Shown here one piece after another: positions 1-6,223 of a DNA stretch of 12,423 nucleotides. Numbering within the stretch: the first letter of the stretch is position 1; every line of letters starts with the position of its first letter. The stretch is from CAYHKY01 sp964357355. GTDB lineage: Bacteria > Patescibacteriota > Microgenomatia > UBA10105. Below the pieces are notes generated by a model. The model saw nothing but the letters and a program-made list of their open reading frames with translations. It made no database searches and was not told where the DNA came from. The stretch covers positions 1-12,423 of the forward strand of contig CAYHKY010000044.1 in assembly GCA_964357355.1 (NCBI GenBank). Direction: 5' to 3'. A program made the translations under genes and the position numbers.

Positions 1-2158
1 CCTGCCAGGCGACATTGATTTCCTTTATTTGCTCGGGAGCATTTCTCCATAAATCAGTACGATAAACAAAAAGCTCTCCAGGGCTGGTCGAATTGTTACC
101 TTCCAAATCATGCTGAAGGAGGAAATTTTCGGCTACAAACGTGCCCGCTGATATTAACTGATAGTCAACTCCGGTGCGGGGTCGTGTTTCAAATGTTCCG
201 TCACTGATATAAACCCCTGAAATGTTTGGTGCGATAAACGAATCGGGATTTACCTGAGGAGTTACATATCCGGTAGTTCCTGTAATAATAATATTACCGG
301 AAACGATAAATGAGAGAAATCCTCCATTTGCTACCGTAATCTTTTCCAGGCTTTGATTTAAATCAATCGTCAAATTTCCGGGAACAAATACGACTATTGC
401 TTGACCGGAGGCAAGACTCCAAGTACCGTTGATTGTCAAATTACTCGATGTCTGGTATACAGCTGGATTGGTAATTGTTCCGACCGCGGGTCTGCTGCTG
501 CTGGGTGAGGTGAGTGTTGTCTTTGTCCCAAATCTGCGGTAAAAATCATTATAGTATGTATAACCGGGAGGCAATACCGGCAAATGTGAAACATCATGGA
601 TCAAAAATTGGTCATTTGATACTCTTCCTGCACCAAAATTGGGAGTACCGGTGACATGACTGACCAACCCGGAATTATTGACCGCACCTTCATCAAGTAC
701 AAATCTAACATTAGCTGGAAGAGTCACATCCACATTGGCATTTGTATGTACGCTGCCTCCCCGCACCTGGAACCAAGAAACCGGCGCGCTATAGCCTACA
801 TTCCAAGTCAATGTATTTCCGCTTGATAAAGTAGCTGTCGTACTTGTCCCGGACGCTCCACTTGGGCTGCTGCTCCAACATTGCGGTTGGGCCACAAAAT
901 TCGGCGGCGGTGAAGGTGTAAGGGTGTAATTAGGTGGACTAATGGCTGCGTTTGTCCAAGTAACATAATTTCCACCTACTTGGGTCTGGCGGGGCAGAGG
1001 TGAAGGAGCTGTACTAAAACCAAAATTGACACCATCCAAATAACTTGTGCTGCTGTTGACATCTGTGCAAGTTGTCAATGGTGGAGTGACCAGTACGGCA
1101 CGTGCCCGGATAGTTCCCGGCACATTGACCACGGTGATTGTCTGAGTATCCTGAGCGCTGATTTGAGGTGTACCGCGTTCGACTCTGGCTCTGATAGTGT
1201 AAGTCCCTGCAACAGCAAAATCACAGGCATTATTTGCATTGTAAATTGTGGCACTTTGGTTTAGTGCTTGGACTTCATAAGTCCCATTGTTGGTACAATC
1301 GAAGCGATAATTTATCAACCCGGTGGCATTTCCACCCACAATAGCTGTCAAGTCCACGTCATTTAAAGGTACTGTACCTGTGGTTGGATTAATGTTTAAT
1401 GATACGGTCAAAGTCTGTGAACTGCTGACAGAGATGACAGCCGTATCTTCGCTAAATATTCCCTGCTGGTCGACTCTCACCCGGGCCGTATAGTTTCCGG
1501 CAGTAGCATAATTACATAAATCCACGGCGCTATACGGATTTTCATTGGCTATGGTTATGTCTCTTTCGTAAGTACCGTTATTGGTACAGTCAAAACGATA
1601 GCGCACACTTCCTGTTGCAGTCCCCGAAACGACACCGATCAAATCTACGCCATTTAATGGCGGAGCGCCGCTTGAGGGAGACACCGACATAGTCACTCCC
1701 AAAGTAAGCGGTGTTGCCGGAGATGCCGCGGGCGATGATCCGGGAGGCGGAGTCGATGCGGGTGATGCCCCCGGAGGTGTAGGCTGTGGTGATGGTTGTG
1801 GTGCCGGTGTCGGTCCGGTACATTGTCCCGGTGAACACACCAGGCAGCAGTACTCCCAATAACTGCACCAGTGACCGGAATTTCCATATTCATTAGGAGG
1901 AGTACATGAATTACTTGTGGCTGTGTAATAAACACCGGGGATTCCCATCACTCCGCATGGTCCAGGACAAGTACTTTGAGCACTGTAATATGGTGTACAT
2001 GTTCCCGGAGATACACATTCACACATATCTTGTGGAGCAGGATCACCAGCACCTCGTGGACATGTACCCAATTGCGCATTAACAGTTTGTGGATGCAATA
2101 CTATTAAAAGTGATACTACCAATACTAACTTTATATATAAATTAGATATTGAATTCAT
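1..2158 (-). CDS. Secreted Cys-rich, PKD-like repeat surface protein (C-terminus cut by window edge)
   Basis: Open reading frame of 719 codons from ATG at 2158 with no stop before the left edge, so it is partial. Residues 1-28 are a Sec signal peptide: a hydrophobic core at about 10-22 and a likely cleavage after VNA. Residues 33-113 hold twelve cysteines in a compact head. Residues 115-150 are a Pro/Ser/Thr/Ala linker. Two tandem PKD/Ig-like domains follow (about 152-246 and 249-345), each with a YRFDCTNNGTYE-like strand and a second Cys exactly 24 residues after the first. Residues 346-555 are beta-rich. Residues 560-719 (VVFVPGNLTI, FIVSGNIIITG) resemble a stacked-beta domain common in surface proteins of uncultured bacteria. 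It lies 16 nt after the previous gene with no clear Shine-Dalgarno and is probably the last gene of the envelope operon. Extracellular location is well supported; adhesion or matrix function is inference. Probably only a few residues are missing at the C-terminus, judged from memory of similar proteins. Confidence 0.85.
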   Translation of the reverse strand, partial: MNSISNLYIKLVLVVSLLIVLHPQTVNAQLGTCPRGAGDPAPQDMCECVSPGTCTPYYSAQSTCPGPCGVMGIPGVYYTATSNSCTPPNEYGNSGHWCSYWEYCCLVCSPGQCTGPTPAPQPSPQPTPPGASPASTPPPGSSPAASPATPLTLGVTMSVSPSSGAPPLNGVDLIGVVSGTATGSVRYRFDCTNNGTYERDITIANENPYSAVDLCNYATAGNYTARVRVDQQGIFSEDTAVISVSSSQTLTVSLNINPTTGTVPLNDVDLTAIVGGNATGLINYRFDCTNNGTYEVQALNQSATIYNANNACDFAVAGTYTIRARVERGTPQISAQDTQTITVVNVPGTIRARAVLVTPPLTTCTDVNSSTSYLDGVNFGFSTAPSPLPRQTQVGGNYVTWTNAAISPPNYTLTPSPPPNFVAQPQCWSSSPSGASGTSTTATLSSGNTLTWNVGYSAPVSWFQVRGGSVHTNANVDVTLPANVRFVLDEGAVNNSGLVSHVTGTPNFGAGRVSNDQFLIHDVSHLPVLPPGYTYYNDFYRRFGTKTTLTSPSSSRPAVGTITNPAVYQTSSNLTINGTWSLASGQAIVVFVPGNLTIDLNQSLEKITVANGGFLSFIVSGNIIITGTTGYVTPQVNPDSFIAPNISGVYISDGTFETRPRTGVDYQLISAGTFVAENFLLQHDLEGNNSTSPGELFVYRTDLWRNAPEQIKEINVAWQ
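1124..1414 (-). repeat. PKD-like domain repeat, copy 2
   Basis: Encodes residues about 249-345. It shares with copy 1 the segments INPTTGTVPLNDVDL, YRFDCTNNGTYE and CDFAVAGTYTIRARV. The Cys pair C288/C312 has the same 24-residue spacing. This is a domain duplication within one gene, diverged at the DNA level. Confidence 0.75.
1421..1705 (-). repeat. PKD-like domain repeat, copy 1
   Basis: Encodes residues about 152-246 of the secreted protein. It aligns by eye with the next repeat: VSPSSGAPPLNGVDL, YRFDCTNNGTYE, DLCNYATAGNYTARVRV. The Cys pair C191/C215 is probably a disulfide, and the spacing matches that of copy 2. Confidence 0.75.
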
Positions 2159-2174
2159 TTTTGTAACTATTACT

Positions 2175-2741
2175 TTAAGTACAATTTTCTCTAGTTAGCA
2201 GTACTAAGAACGGTTCGCGTAACCCTTGGGAATTAGTGTATAAAAACACTTCAATCATATCACCTGATTCAGCTTGTTTTTTAAACCATTGCAGGTCTTT
2301 CGCATCCGGAGATTTTGGCGGGGGAGTCTGATCCGGGGATAATTTACTGGTATCTATAAAAATATCAGCCCGGTCTATTTTTTGACCTTGTGGTCCCGTT
2401 ACGTATCTTTCAACACACTGAAAAGTAGTATTACCGGATAAGTTAACAATTTTTTCACTTTTAGTCAGTCGAGCATCAATATTTGTGTCAATATAAAGTG
2501 TCGATTCCTTAATTTTTGTAAACCTGCCGCGGATATACCAATCATTTTCCTGATTGATTTGCTTTCCCTTATATTTATCGTTGGGTCTTGAATCAACCGA
2601 TGAACTGAAATCCCTTTGAATATTACGGATAATTATCACTGATCCTGTCACTACGAGTAACGCCAAGACTAGTACAGTTATTTCGATCCACTTTTTTTTA
2701 TGTCTTACTCCGGTATAAACACTTGAGGCAGCAGTGCCCAT
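2175..2741 (-). CDS. Single-pass membrane-anchored protein of unknown function
   Basis: 188 aa. A short cytoplasmic N-terminus with a basic RHKKKW stretch precedes one membrane helix at about residues 19-39 (ITVLVLALLVVTGSVIII). The remainder is a soluble, probably extracytoplasmic domain. That domain has a beta-rich core (WYIRGRFTKIKESTLYIDTN), a Pro-rich stretch (SPDQTPPPKSPD) and two cysteines (one in the core, one two residues from the end). I recognise no family. A small beta-barrel domain of the DUF5666/OB kind is possible but unproven. It sits between the Tat lipoprotein gene (57 nt upstream) and the secreted PKD protein gene (16 nt downstream), all on the same strand, so it is probably part of one envelope operon. 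AGGA lies 7 nt before the ATG and can serve as a ribosome site, although the same bases could be a -10 box (TAGGAT at 2748-2753 after TGC). Confidence 0.8.
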   Translation of the reverse strand: MGTAASSVYTGVRHKKKWIEITVLVLALLVVTGSVIIIRNIQRDFSSSVDSRPNDKYKGKQINQENDWYIRGRFTKIKESTLYIDTNIDARLTKSEKIVNLSGNTTFQCVERYVTGPQGQKIDRADIFIDTSKLSPDQTPPPKSPDAKDLQWFKKQAESGDMIEVFLYTNSQGLREPFLVLLTRENCT

Positions 2742-2798
2742 AACTTTATCCTAGCACCAATTTACGAAAAAATACAATAGGTAAGTGAGGAAGGAAAT

Positions 2799-4706
2799 TT
2801 ATGGAGTTGATGCAGGTATTTCCGGTTTTTGAAAAACCAAATATGCTATCTGGTCTGGAGTCCGGGCACTGCCGTCTTGATTTGGAAAAACTCCCCTCTG
2901 GTAAAAGTCAGCCGGCATGTTTGGAAAAATATAACTGCTTGATAAACCACGTGGTGCTCCGTCTTTTGGTATGCACATTAAGTACAAAGCCATCTGCGTC
3001 AGTAAAAAAGTTCCTTTGATACCATTAAAAAGCAGCGGTCGTGTAATTTTTAAACTGTTATAAAGTTGAGGACGAATGACGTCCGGTCTTGAAGTAAGAA
3101 ATTCTAAAACTGGAGGTTCGTCGTCAACTAGTTGATTATCCTGTTGGACTGCATGTCCATGGTTATAAAAAAATAATTTTAATATTCCGTCCTTCTCCAG
3201 TACAATTCCGCCGAAATCATCCGGAGGTAAATCAGTTTCATAATATCGAATAGTTGTATTGGGTGTATGCAGAAATGGTATGCCGAGATCTTTCAATATT
3301 TGTGCAGCTTTTTCAACTTCCGCTTTTGTCATGTAGTGTAATTCAATTTTTCTGAAATCAGATTTAATGAAATCAGCAGCAGTAGTCCCTTCTCTATTAG
3401 TCAGAACAAGTGGAACATATTGCTGGTCTAGGATTGTTTTTGCCTCATTTACAAAGAACATTTGGTCTAAATATTTAGACATATTTTCAGGTCTTCCAAG
3501 TGACCAGGCATCTTCACTTAATAAAGCGTAAGCCTCATTAAATACATCCAGAGGCTCTGTAGCTATTTGGGGATCTTCAATTTGTGGGTAATTTCTTGCA
3601 AACATCTCGCCAAATATTTGTAAACCAATTCTGTCTGCCAAATTATCTGGTATATTTATATGTCCATTTCCCTCTTCGTCTTTAAATTGTGTAAGGGGCA
3701 CATCCATTAAAGCCATGGACCATCTGATTGCTGTATATTGTGCCTCGCTCCTCGTAGTCTTCGGGAAAACTATGCCAGCATCTTTAAGAACTTCTAAAAT
3801 ATCAGGTGGATAATCTGCTTCCAAAATCTGACTGATAAATTTCGGATATACTTTGTGATCGTCAATATTTTCTACCACCAATCTACCACTATAACTTCCA
3901 TCTTTTAATTGTTCCAAGCCGATACTTTTAACAGTTTCCGGATCAATTGGCCAACTCATTCTGGTAGCAATTTCTTCTGGATCTTGGAAAGCAAGTTGCT
4001 CCTCTGTTGCCAAAACATACTCTTGTCCGTTACTTCTACCGGTGGTAGCTCCGAAATAAAGTTCATTATTGCCATCTTTTTGATAAACCACTGAAAAACC
4101 GTGACTTCCCGGTAAAATAGCTAAAAATATTTTTCCATCGTTATCTTTATAAGTATAAGGTCCTGCTTCGGTGATAGTTTTTCCGTTCCATTCTCCCTTC
4201 ATGACAGTTTTACCTTCCTCTTCAACCGGAACTAAATTGAACAATTTTGTTAAAAAATCTCTGGATATACCGGAACCTAAAAATTTCTCACCTTTCGCAT
4301 CGACAAATTCATCTATTTTAACTTCATAAGCACCTGTTCCTGCATCTGCTATCCTGCGTCCCGGATTGGCTAATCCGAAAGTAATTCCATCAATCGCAGT
4401 TGGAGATGTGACTCTGTGTAAATCAGAAAAAATGGATGCTTCAGTCATAAGAGCTGCTTTTGTAGCTGTTGCTGTTGCAGCAGCTGTGTCAACAGGAACT
4501 GGACTTGCTGTACCTGTAGCTCCAGGGGTGCGGGTTGAAACTGTGGTAGGAGATGGGTCGGGTGTGTTGCAAGCACCTAATCCTAATGTTGCAGCAGTCA
4601 CTGCCAATACTCTTAAAAAGTCTCGCCTGGTAAGCTGTTGTTTTCGTGGTAGCCACGCAGCATAAGGATTGGCAGAAGCTTTTCTTTCTGTTTCCTCGTT
4701 GGCCAT
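2799..4706 (-). CDS. Predicted Tat-exported lipoprotein, large, unknown family
   Basis: 635 aa. The N-terminus carries a twin-arginine motif (TRRDFLR, R27-R28) followed by a moderately hydrophobic stretch (VLAVTAATLGLG) and a lipobox-like LGAC with C46. This pattern implies folding before export and lipid anchoring at the outer face of the membrane. Residues 47-90 are a Thr/Ala/Pro/Ser-rich tether. The rest (about 91-625) is a soluble mixed alpha/beta region with aromatic and acidic patches; I see no catalytic motif that I recognise. The Tat motif makes a cofactor-containing or fast-folding domain conceivable, but nothing shows a cofactor. It is the first gene of a leftward envelope operon with a promoter directly upstream at 4718-4746, and the ATG at 4706 fits a very short leader. 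Coding is certain; function is unknown. Confidence 0.88.
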   Translation of the reverse strand: MANEETERKASANPYAAWLPRKQQLTRRDFLRVLAVTAATLGLGACNTPDPSPTTVSTRTPGATGTASPVPVDTAAATATATKAALMTEASIFSDLHRVTSPTAIDGITFGLANPGRRIADAGTGAYEVKIDEFVDAKGEKFLGSGISRDFLTKLFNLVPVEEEGKTVMKGEWNGKTITEAGPYTYKDNDGKIFLAILPGSHGFSVVYQKDGNNELYFGATTGRSNGQEYVLATEEQLAFQDPEEIATRMSWPIDPETVKSIGLEQLKDGSYSGRLVVENIDDHKVYPKFISQILEADYPPDILEVLKDAGIVFPKTTRSEAQYTAIRWSMALMDVPLTQFKDEEGNGHINIPDNLADRIGLQIFGEMFARNYPQIEDPQIATEPLDVFNEAYALLSEDAWSLGRPENMSKYLDQMFFVNEAKTILDQQYVPLVLTNREGTTAADFIKSDFRKIELHYMTKAEVEKAAQILKDLGIPFLHTPNTTIRYYETDLPPDDFGGIVLEKDGILKLFFYNHGHAVQQDNQLVDDEPPVLEFLTSRPDVIRPQLYNSLKITRPLLFNGIKGTFLLTQMALYLMCIPKDGAPRGLSSSYIFPNMPADFYQRGVFPNQDGSARTPDQIAYLVFQKPEIPASTP

Positions 4707-4717
4707 ATAATTAACCT

Positions 4718-4746
4718 ATAGTATCATAAAGAGTTACTCTCGTCAA
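4718..4746 (-). promoter_or_regulatory. Promoter of the envelope operon
   Basis: On the minus strand the -35 is TTGACG (4741-4746), followed by a 17-nt spacer and -10 TACTAT (4718-4723). The expected transcription start is near 4711, only about 5 nt before the ATG at 4706, so the mRNA is leaderless or nearly so. The spacer contains a perfect 11-nt palindrome AGAGTAACTCT (4730-4740), a possible operator. Confidence 0.6.
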
Positions 4747-4747
4747 G

Positions 4748-4774
4748 GCAAAATAAAAGCGCCTTCCGGCGCTT
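4748..4774 (-). terminator. Intrinsic terminator after the DUF4258/DUF2283 module
   Basis: A perfect 7-bp stem AAGCGCC/GGCGCTT (4757-4763 and 4768-4774) with a 4-nt loop. On the minus strand it is followed by TTATTTTG, making a near-continuous T tract. On the plus strand the downstream run is AATAATTTG, less typical, so minus-strand termination is favoured. It insulates the small-protein module from the envelope operon promoter, whose -35 begins 2 nt beyond it. Confidence 0.8.
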
Positions 4775-4880
4775 AATAATTTGAAACTTTACCCTTCATA
4801 AATACTATTCCCATATTTATAAATTTTTAGAGTAATATATCGCAAAGACGTTAGAAAACTTACTCATAAAAAGATGGAGT
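4775..4880. other. AT-rich spacer, no gene seen
   Basis: About 106 bases between the DUF2283 stop and the terminator hairpin. It would be the 3' untranslated region of that module. I see no conserved motif, RNA fold or convincing reading frame. Confidence 0.6.
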
Positions 4881-5099
4881 TCAAATAAGAGCTTGGTACA
4901 TTTGTCGTTGCACTTCTTTTGGTAAAGTTTTGGCAGCACGTGAGAGGAAATGAGTCGCCTTGAATATTTCGACCAGCACAGGCTCTTTTTCACTATTAGT
5001 CTGGATAAGCATATCTTTACCTTCAAATGCATCATCGATTTTATCCTGGGAAAACTCTATCGTAAGCACATCGTCAGTTTTGTTGTATTTGAGTTTCAT
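4881..5099 (-). CDS. DUF2283-like small protein, putative antitoxin partner
   Basis: 72 aa. The N-terminal half (MKLKYNKTDDVLTIEFSQ, then GKDMLIQTNSEKEPVLVEIFKAT) has the DUF2283 pattern: a short beta meander of the form 'Y-x-x-x-D-D-x-L-x-I' followed by a strand ending in 'V-x-x-x-I-x-x-A'. The remaining 22 residues form a basic helix (HFLSRAAKTLPKEVQRQMYQAL). Its start overlaps the 3' end of the DUF4258-like gene by 26 nt in another frame, indicating translational coupling. AAAAGG sits 5 nt before the ATG as a ribosome site. DUF2283 proteins are often found next to DUF4258/RelE-like proteins; the antitoxin role is inference from that pairing. Confidence 0.75.
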   Translation of the reverse strand: MKLKYNKTDDVLTIEFSQDKIDDAFEGKDMLIQTNSEKEPVLVEIFKATHFLSRAAKTLPKEVQRQMYQALI

Positions 5100-5355
5100 A
5101 TCTGCCTTTTCTAGCGGGATGAAATGTGATTACTTTAAGATTTTGGTCTATAGTAACATATATCACTCGTAAAATGTAGTCATCATTTAAAGGCATCATT
5201 GCCGCATTTTCACCCAGTTTTGTTTTTCCTAACCACTTGGGATGTCTTATCACTCGGTTTACCCTTGTTTTTGTGAAATACCAACCGCGTTTTTTGAGAA
5301 GAACGAATTTGAATTCCGCATGTTTCGTGTATACCCGTCTTACGCTGGTTTGCAA
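5074..5355 (-). CDS. DUF4258-like small protein, putative RelE-fold toxin
   Basis: 93 aa from TTG at 5355. An in-frame TAG lies five codons upstream (CAA, CCT, TTC and AGG lie between) and no ATG or GTG follows before the core domain, so TTG is the only sensible start. The sequence (YTKHAEFKFVLLKKRGW, then VIRHPKWLGKTKLGE, DDYILRVIYVTIDQNLKVITFHPARKGRY) follows the DUF4258 layout: an N-terminal H-A helix, a central 'R-V-I-x-H-P' segment and C-terminal strands ending in V-I-T-x-x-P. DUF4258 is related to RelE/BrnT-type mRNA interferases by fold, so a ribonuclease or growth-inhibiting role is a hypothesis. It overlaps the DUF2283-like gene by 26 nt. Toxin-first order is opposite to many type II systems but is seen in some. 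The start codon lies inside a hairpin-forming inverted repeat. Confidence 0.75.
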   Translation of the reverse strand: MQTSVRRVYTKHAEFKFVLLKKRGWYFTKTRVNRVIRHPKWLGKTKLGENAAMMPLNDDYILRVIYVTIDQNLKVITFHPARKGRYETQIQQN

Positions 5356-5368
5356 CCTGAAAGGTTGC
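5352..5368 (-). promoter_or_regulatory. Inverted repeat over the DUF4258 start codon
   Basis: GCAACCT and AGGTTGC (5352-5358 and 5362-5368) form a perfect 7-bp inverted repeat around a 3-nt loop. On the minus-strand RNA the 3' arm contains the TTG start codon. It could be a DNA operator for autoregulation or an RNA hairpin hiding the start. Function is inferred. Confidence 0.5.
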
Positions 5369-5378
5369 TATAGCAGCT
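5369..5378 (-). promoter_or_regulatory. Possible extended -10 of the DUF4258 module, shared with the HEPN promoter
   Basis: AGCTGCTATA on the minus strand gives an extended -10 (TGC then TATAGC) 13 nt before the TTG start. The same 10-mer occurs at 6161-6170, 10 nt before the HEPN start. I see no good -35. It could be a promoter element, an operator or a coincidence. Confidence 0.35.
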
Positions 5379-5461
5379 TAGAGGGGTATATGGCCGGAAC
5401 AAATTCAAGTATGTAGGCTATAGATGATTTTCACTTAGAACTATTTACCAGTTGATAGATT

Positions 5462-5785
5462 TTACACTACTTTTATACCGTATTTCCTTATCTCGTAGGC
5501 TAAAGGATCCCATTTATCGAGTAAATCTCTAGGATGATACGGATGCGGCTCGATCCGTAAATCTATATCATCAACATACCGGGAAAGCATCAGTCTTTCA
5601 TCATGCCGGTCTTTTCCCAATATCGGGGAAACTACACACACATCTATGTCACTCCATTCTTTAGCAGTACCTTTAGCTTGTGAACCAAATACAATCACTT
5701 CAGTCACCGGAAAATTTTTCTCCAGTGAATTTTTATATCGTTGAATTAGCTTTAAAATAGTTGAGTTCAAACGTTTTCGAGCCAT
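5462..5785 (-). CDS. MNT-type minimal nucleotidyltransferase (antitoxin of a HEPN/MNT pair)
   Basis: 107 aa from ATG at 5785. It is a DNA polymerase beta-fold minimal nucleotidyltransferase with the GSX10DXD signature (VFGSQAKGTAKEWSDIDV: G34-S35, then D46 and D48) and a likely third metal ligand D75 in DDIDLRIEP. In characterised MntA/HepT systems the MNT protein neutralises its HEPN partner by AMP transfer. The start at 5785 is preferred over the in-frame ATG at 5815 because AGAGGAA lies 8 nt upstream and the family normally begins just before the first helix; the longer form would add ten unlike residues. It overlaps the HEPN gene by 19 nt, so translation is probably coupled. No terminator is evident after its stop. 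Confidence 0.88.
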   Translation of the reverse strand: MARKRLNSTILKLIQRYKNSLEKNFPVTEVIVFGSQAKGTAKEWSDIDVCVVSPILGKDRHDERLMLSRYVDDIDLRIEPHPYHPRDLLDKWDPLAYEIRKYGIKVV

Positions 5786-6150
5786 ATAAGTAATTCCTCT
5801 GTTATTCTCAACCAATTCCTGGAATACTCGGGAGTGGCTTTTTTGTAAAATTTAAGTTTGTAATCATCATAGCGGGCTTCAAGGTTAAAAGTATTGATTT
5901 CACGTAGTTGCTCACGAATTTCTTTAGATATAGTTATATTTATTTTTTCGGCCAACTCTATGAGGTGATGGGTATAGGGAGGAACTTCTCCTTTCTTTTT
6001 TACATATACAGCTTTTAATTGTTTTTCAACTGCCAGATGGCAAAAGAAAAGAGCGTGATTATAACGTTTATTGTCCATCAACTCTTTGCCGGTTTCCAAT
6101 GCCTCTCTTACGCCTTCACGCCAATATTTCACCACATCTGCTTGAGTCAT
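5767..6150 (-). CDS. HEPN-domain protein (PF05168-like), putative toxin of a HEPN/MNT pair
   Basis: 127 aa, all helical, with typical HEPN landmarks: W10 and the helix REGVREALETGKELMDNKRYNHALFFCHLAVEKQLKAVYV, where the H-L-A-V-E-K-x-L-K-A core is the family hallmark, then YTHHLIELAEKI and FNLEARYDDY. HEPN proteins paired with MNT are RNases or their relatives. The classical RX4-6H catalytic motif is not visible: R93 is followed by K, L and K at the positions where His would be. Activity may therefore differ from HepT. It is the first gene of the pair and overlaps MNT by 19 nt. An extended -10 lies 8 nt upstream of the ATG, with no Shine-Dalgarno. Family assignment is strong; toxin role is inferred from context. 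Confidence 0.87.
   Translation of the reverse strand: MTQADVVKYWREGVREALETGKELMDNKRYNHALFFCHLAVEKQLKAVYVKKKGEVPPYTHHLIELAEKINITISKEIREQLREINTFNLEARYDDYKLKFYKKATPEYSRNWLRITEELLIWLENV
5794..5800 (-). promoter_or_regulatory. Ribosome binding site that decides the MNT start
   Basis: AGAGGAA on the minus strand lies 8 nt before ATG at 5785, inside the end of the HEPN gene. The alternative ATG at 5815 has no comparable site. Confidence 0.6.
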
Positions 6151-6181
6151 ATATTGCTAGTATAGCAGCTACGAGCAATAT
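6151..6181. promoter_or_regulatory. Putative HEPN/MNT autoregulatory operator
   Basis: A perfect 8-bp inverted repeat ATATTGCT / AGCAATAT (6151-6158 and 6174-6181) with a 15-nt spacer that holds the -10 box. It starts immediately upstream of the HEPN ATG. This placement is typical of toxin-antitoxin autorepression. Binding by the HEPN/MNT complex is inference. Confidence 0.5.
6159..6167 (-). promoter_or_regulatory. Extended -10 promoter of the HEPN/MNT operon
   Basis: On the minus strand TGC is followed by TATACT (-10 at 6159-6164). The -35 region (TTAGGA, 16-nt spacing) is weak, as expected for an extended -10 promoter. Initiation would fall near 6152, leaving a leader of only about two bases before the ATG at 6150. 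Confidence 0.5.
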
Positions 6182-6209
6182 CCTAATATAGCAAATTTTT
6201 TACATGTCA

Positions 6210-6215
6210 TATAAT
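6210..6215 (+). promoter_or_regulatory. Consensus -10 box of the O-antigen ligase-like gene
   Basis: TATAAT lies 8 nt before ATG at 6224, so transcription would begin at about 6222 and give a leaderless mRNA. No convincing -35 is visible. It sits within an inverted repeat TTACAT (6200-6205) / ATGTAA (6214-6219) with an 8-nt spacer, which may be a regulator site. Confidence 0.55.
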
Positions 6216-6223
6216 GTAACCAA

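Noticed and set aside
1590..1935. Two minus-strand frames of 80-92 codons
   Set aside because: They are in the other reading frames of the secreted PKD-protein gene. Their His/Arg-rich products come from its Pro/Ser/Thr linker read out of frame.
2801..3019. A 72-codon plus-strand frame with GAGGAAGGAAATTT before its ATG, looking like a strong ribosome site
   Set aside because: It lies antisense within the 3' end of the Tat lipoprotein gene, has no recognisable domain, and no promoter was seen. The purine-rich lead may be chance.
4366..4665. Plus-strand 99-codon frame rich in Ala and Val
   Set aside because: It is the antisense of the Thr/Ala tether and signal peptide of the lipoprotein gene; the composition is a by-product of that strand.
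4960..5172. Plus-strand 70-codon frame opposite the DUF2283/DUF4258 genes
   Set aside because: Ser/Leu-rich antisense frame without ribosome site or domain.
5786..5815. ATG-initiated ten-residue extension of the MNT protein
   Set aside because: It has no ribosome site, while ATG 5785 has AGAGGAA at good spacing and matches the usual family N-terminus.
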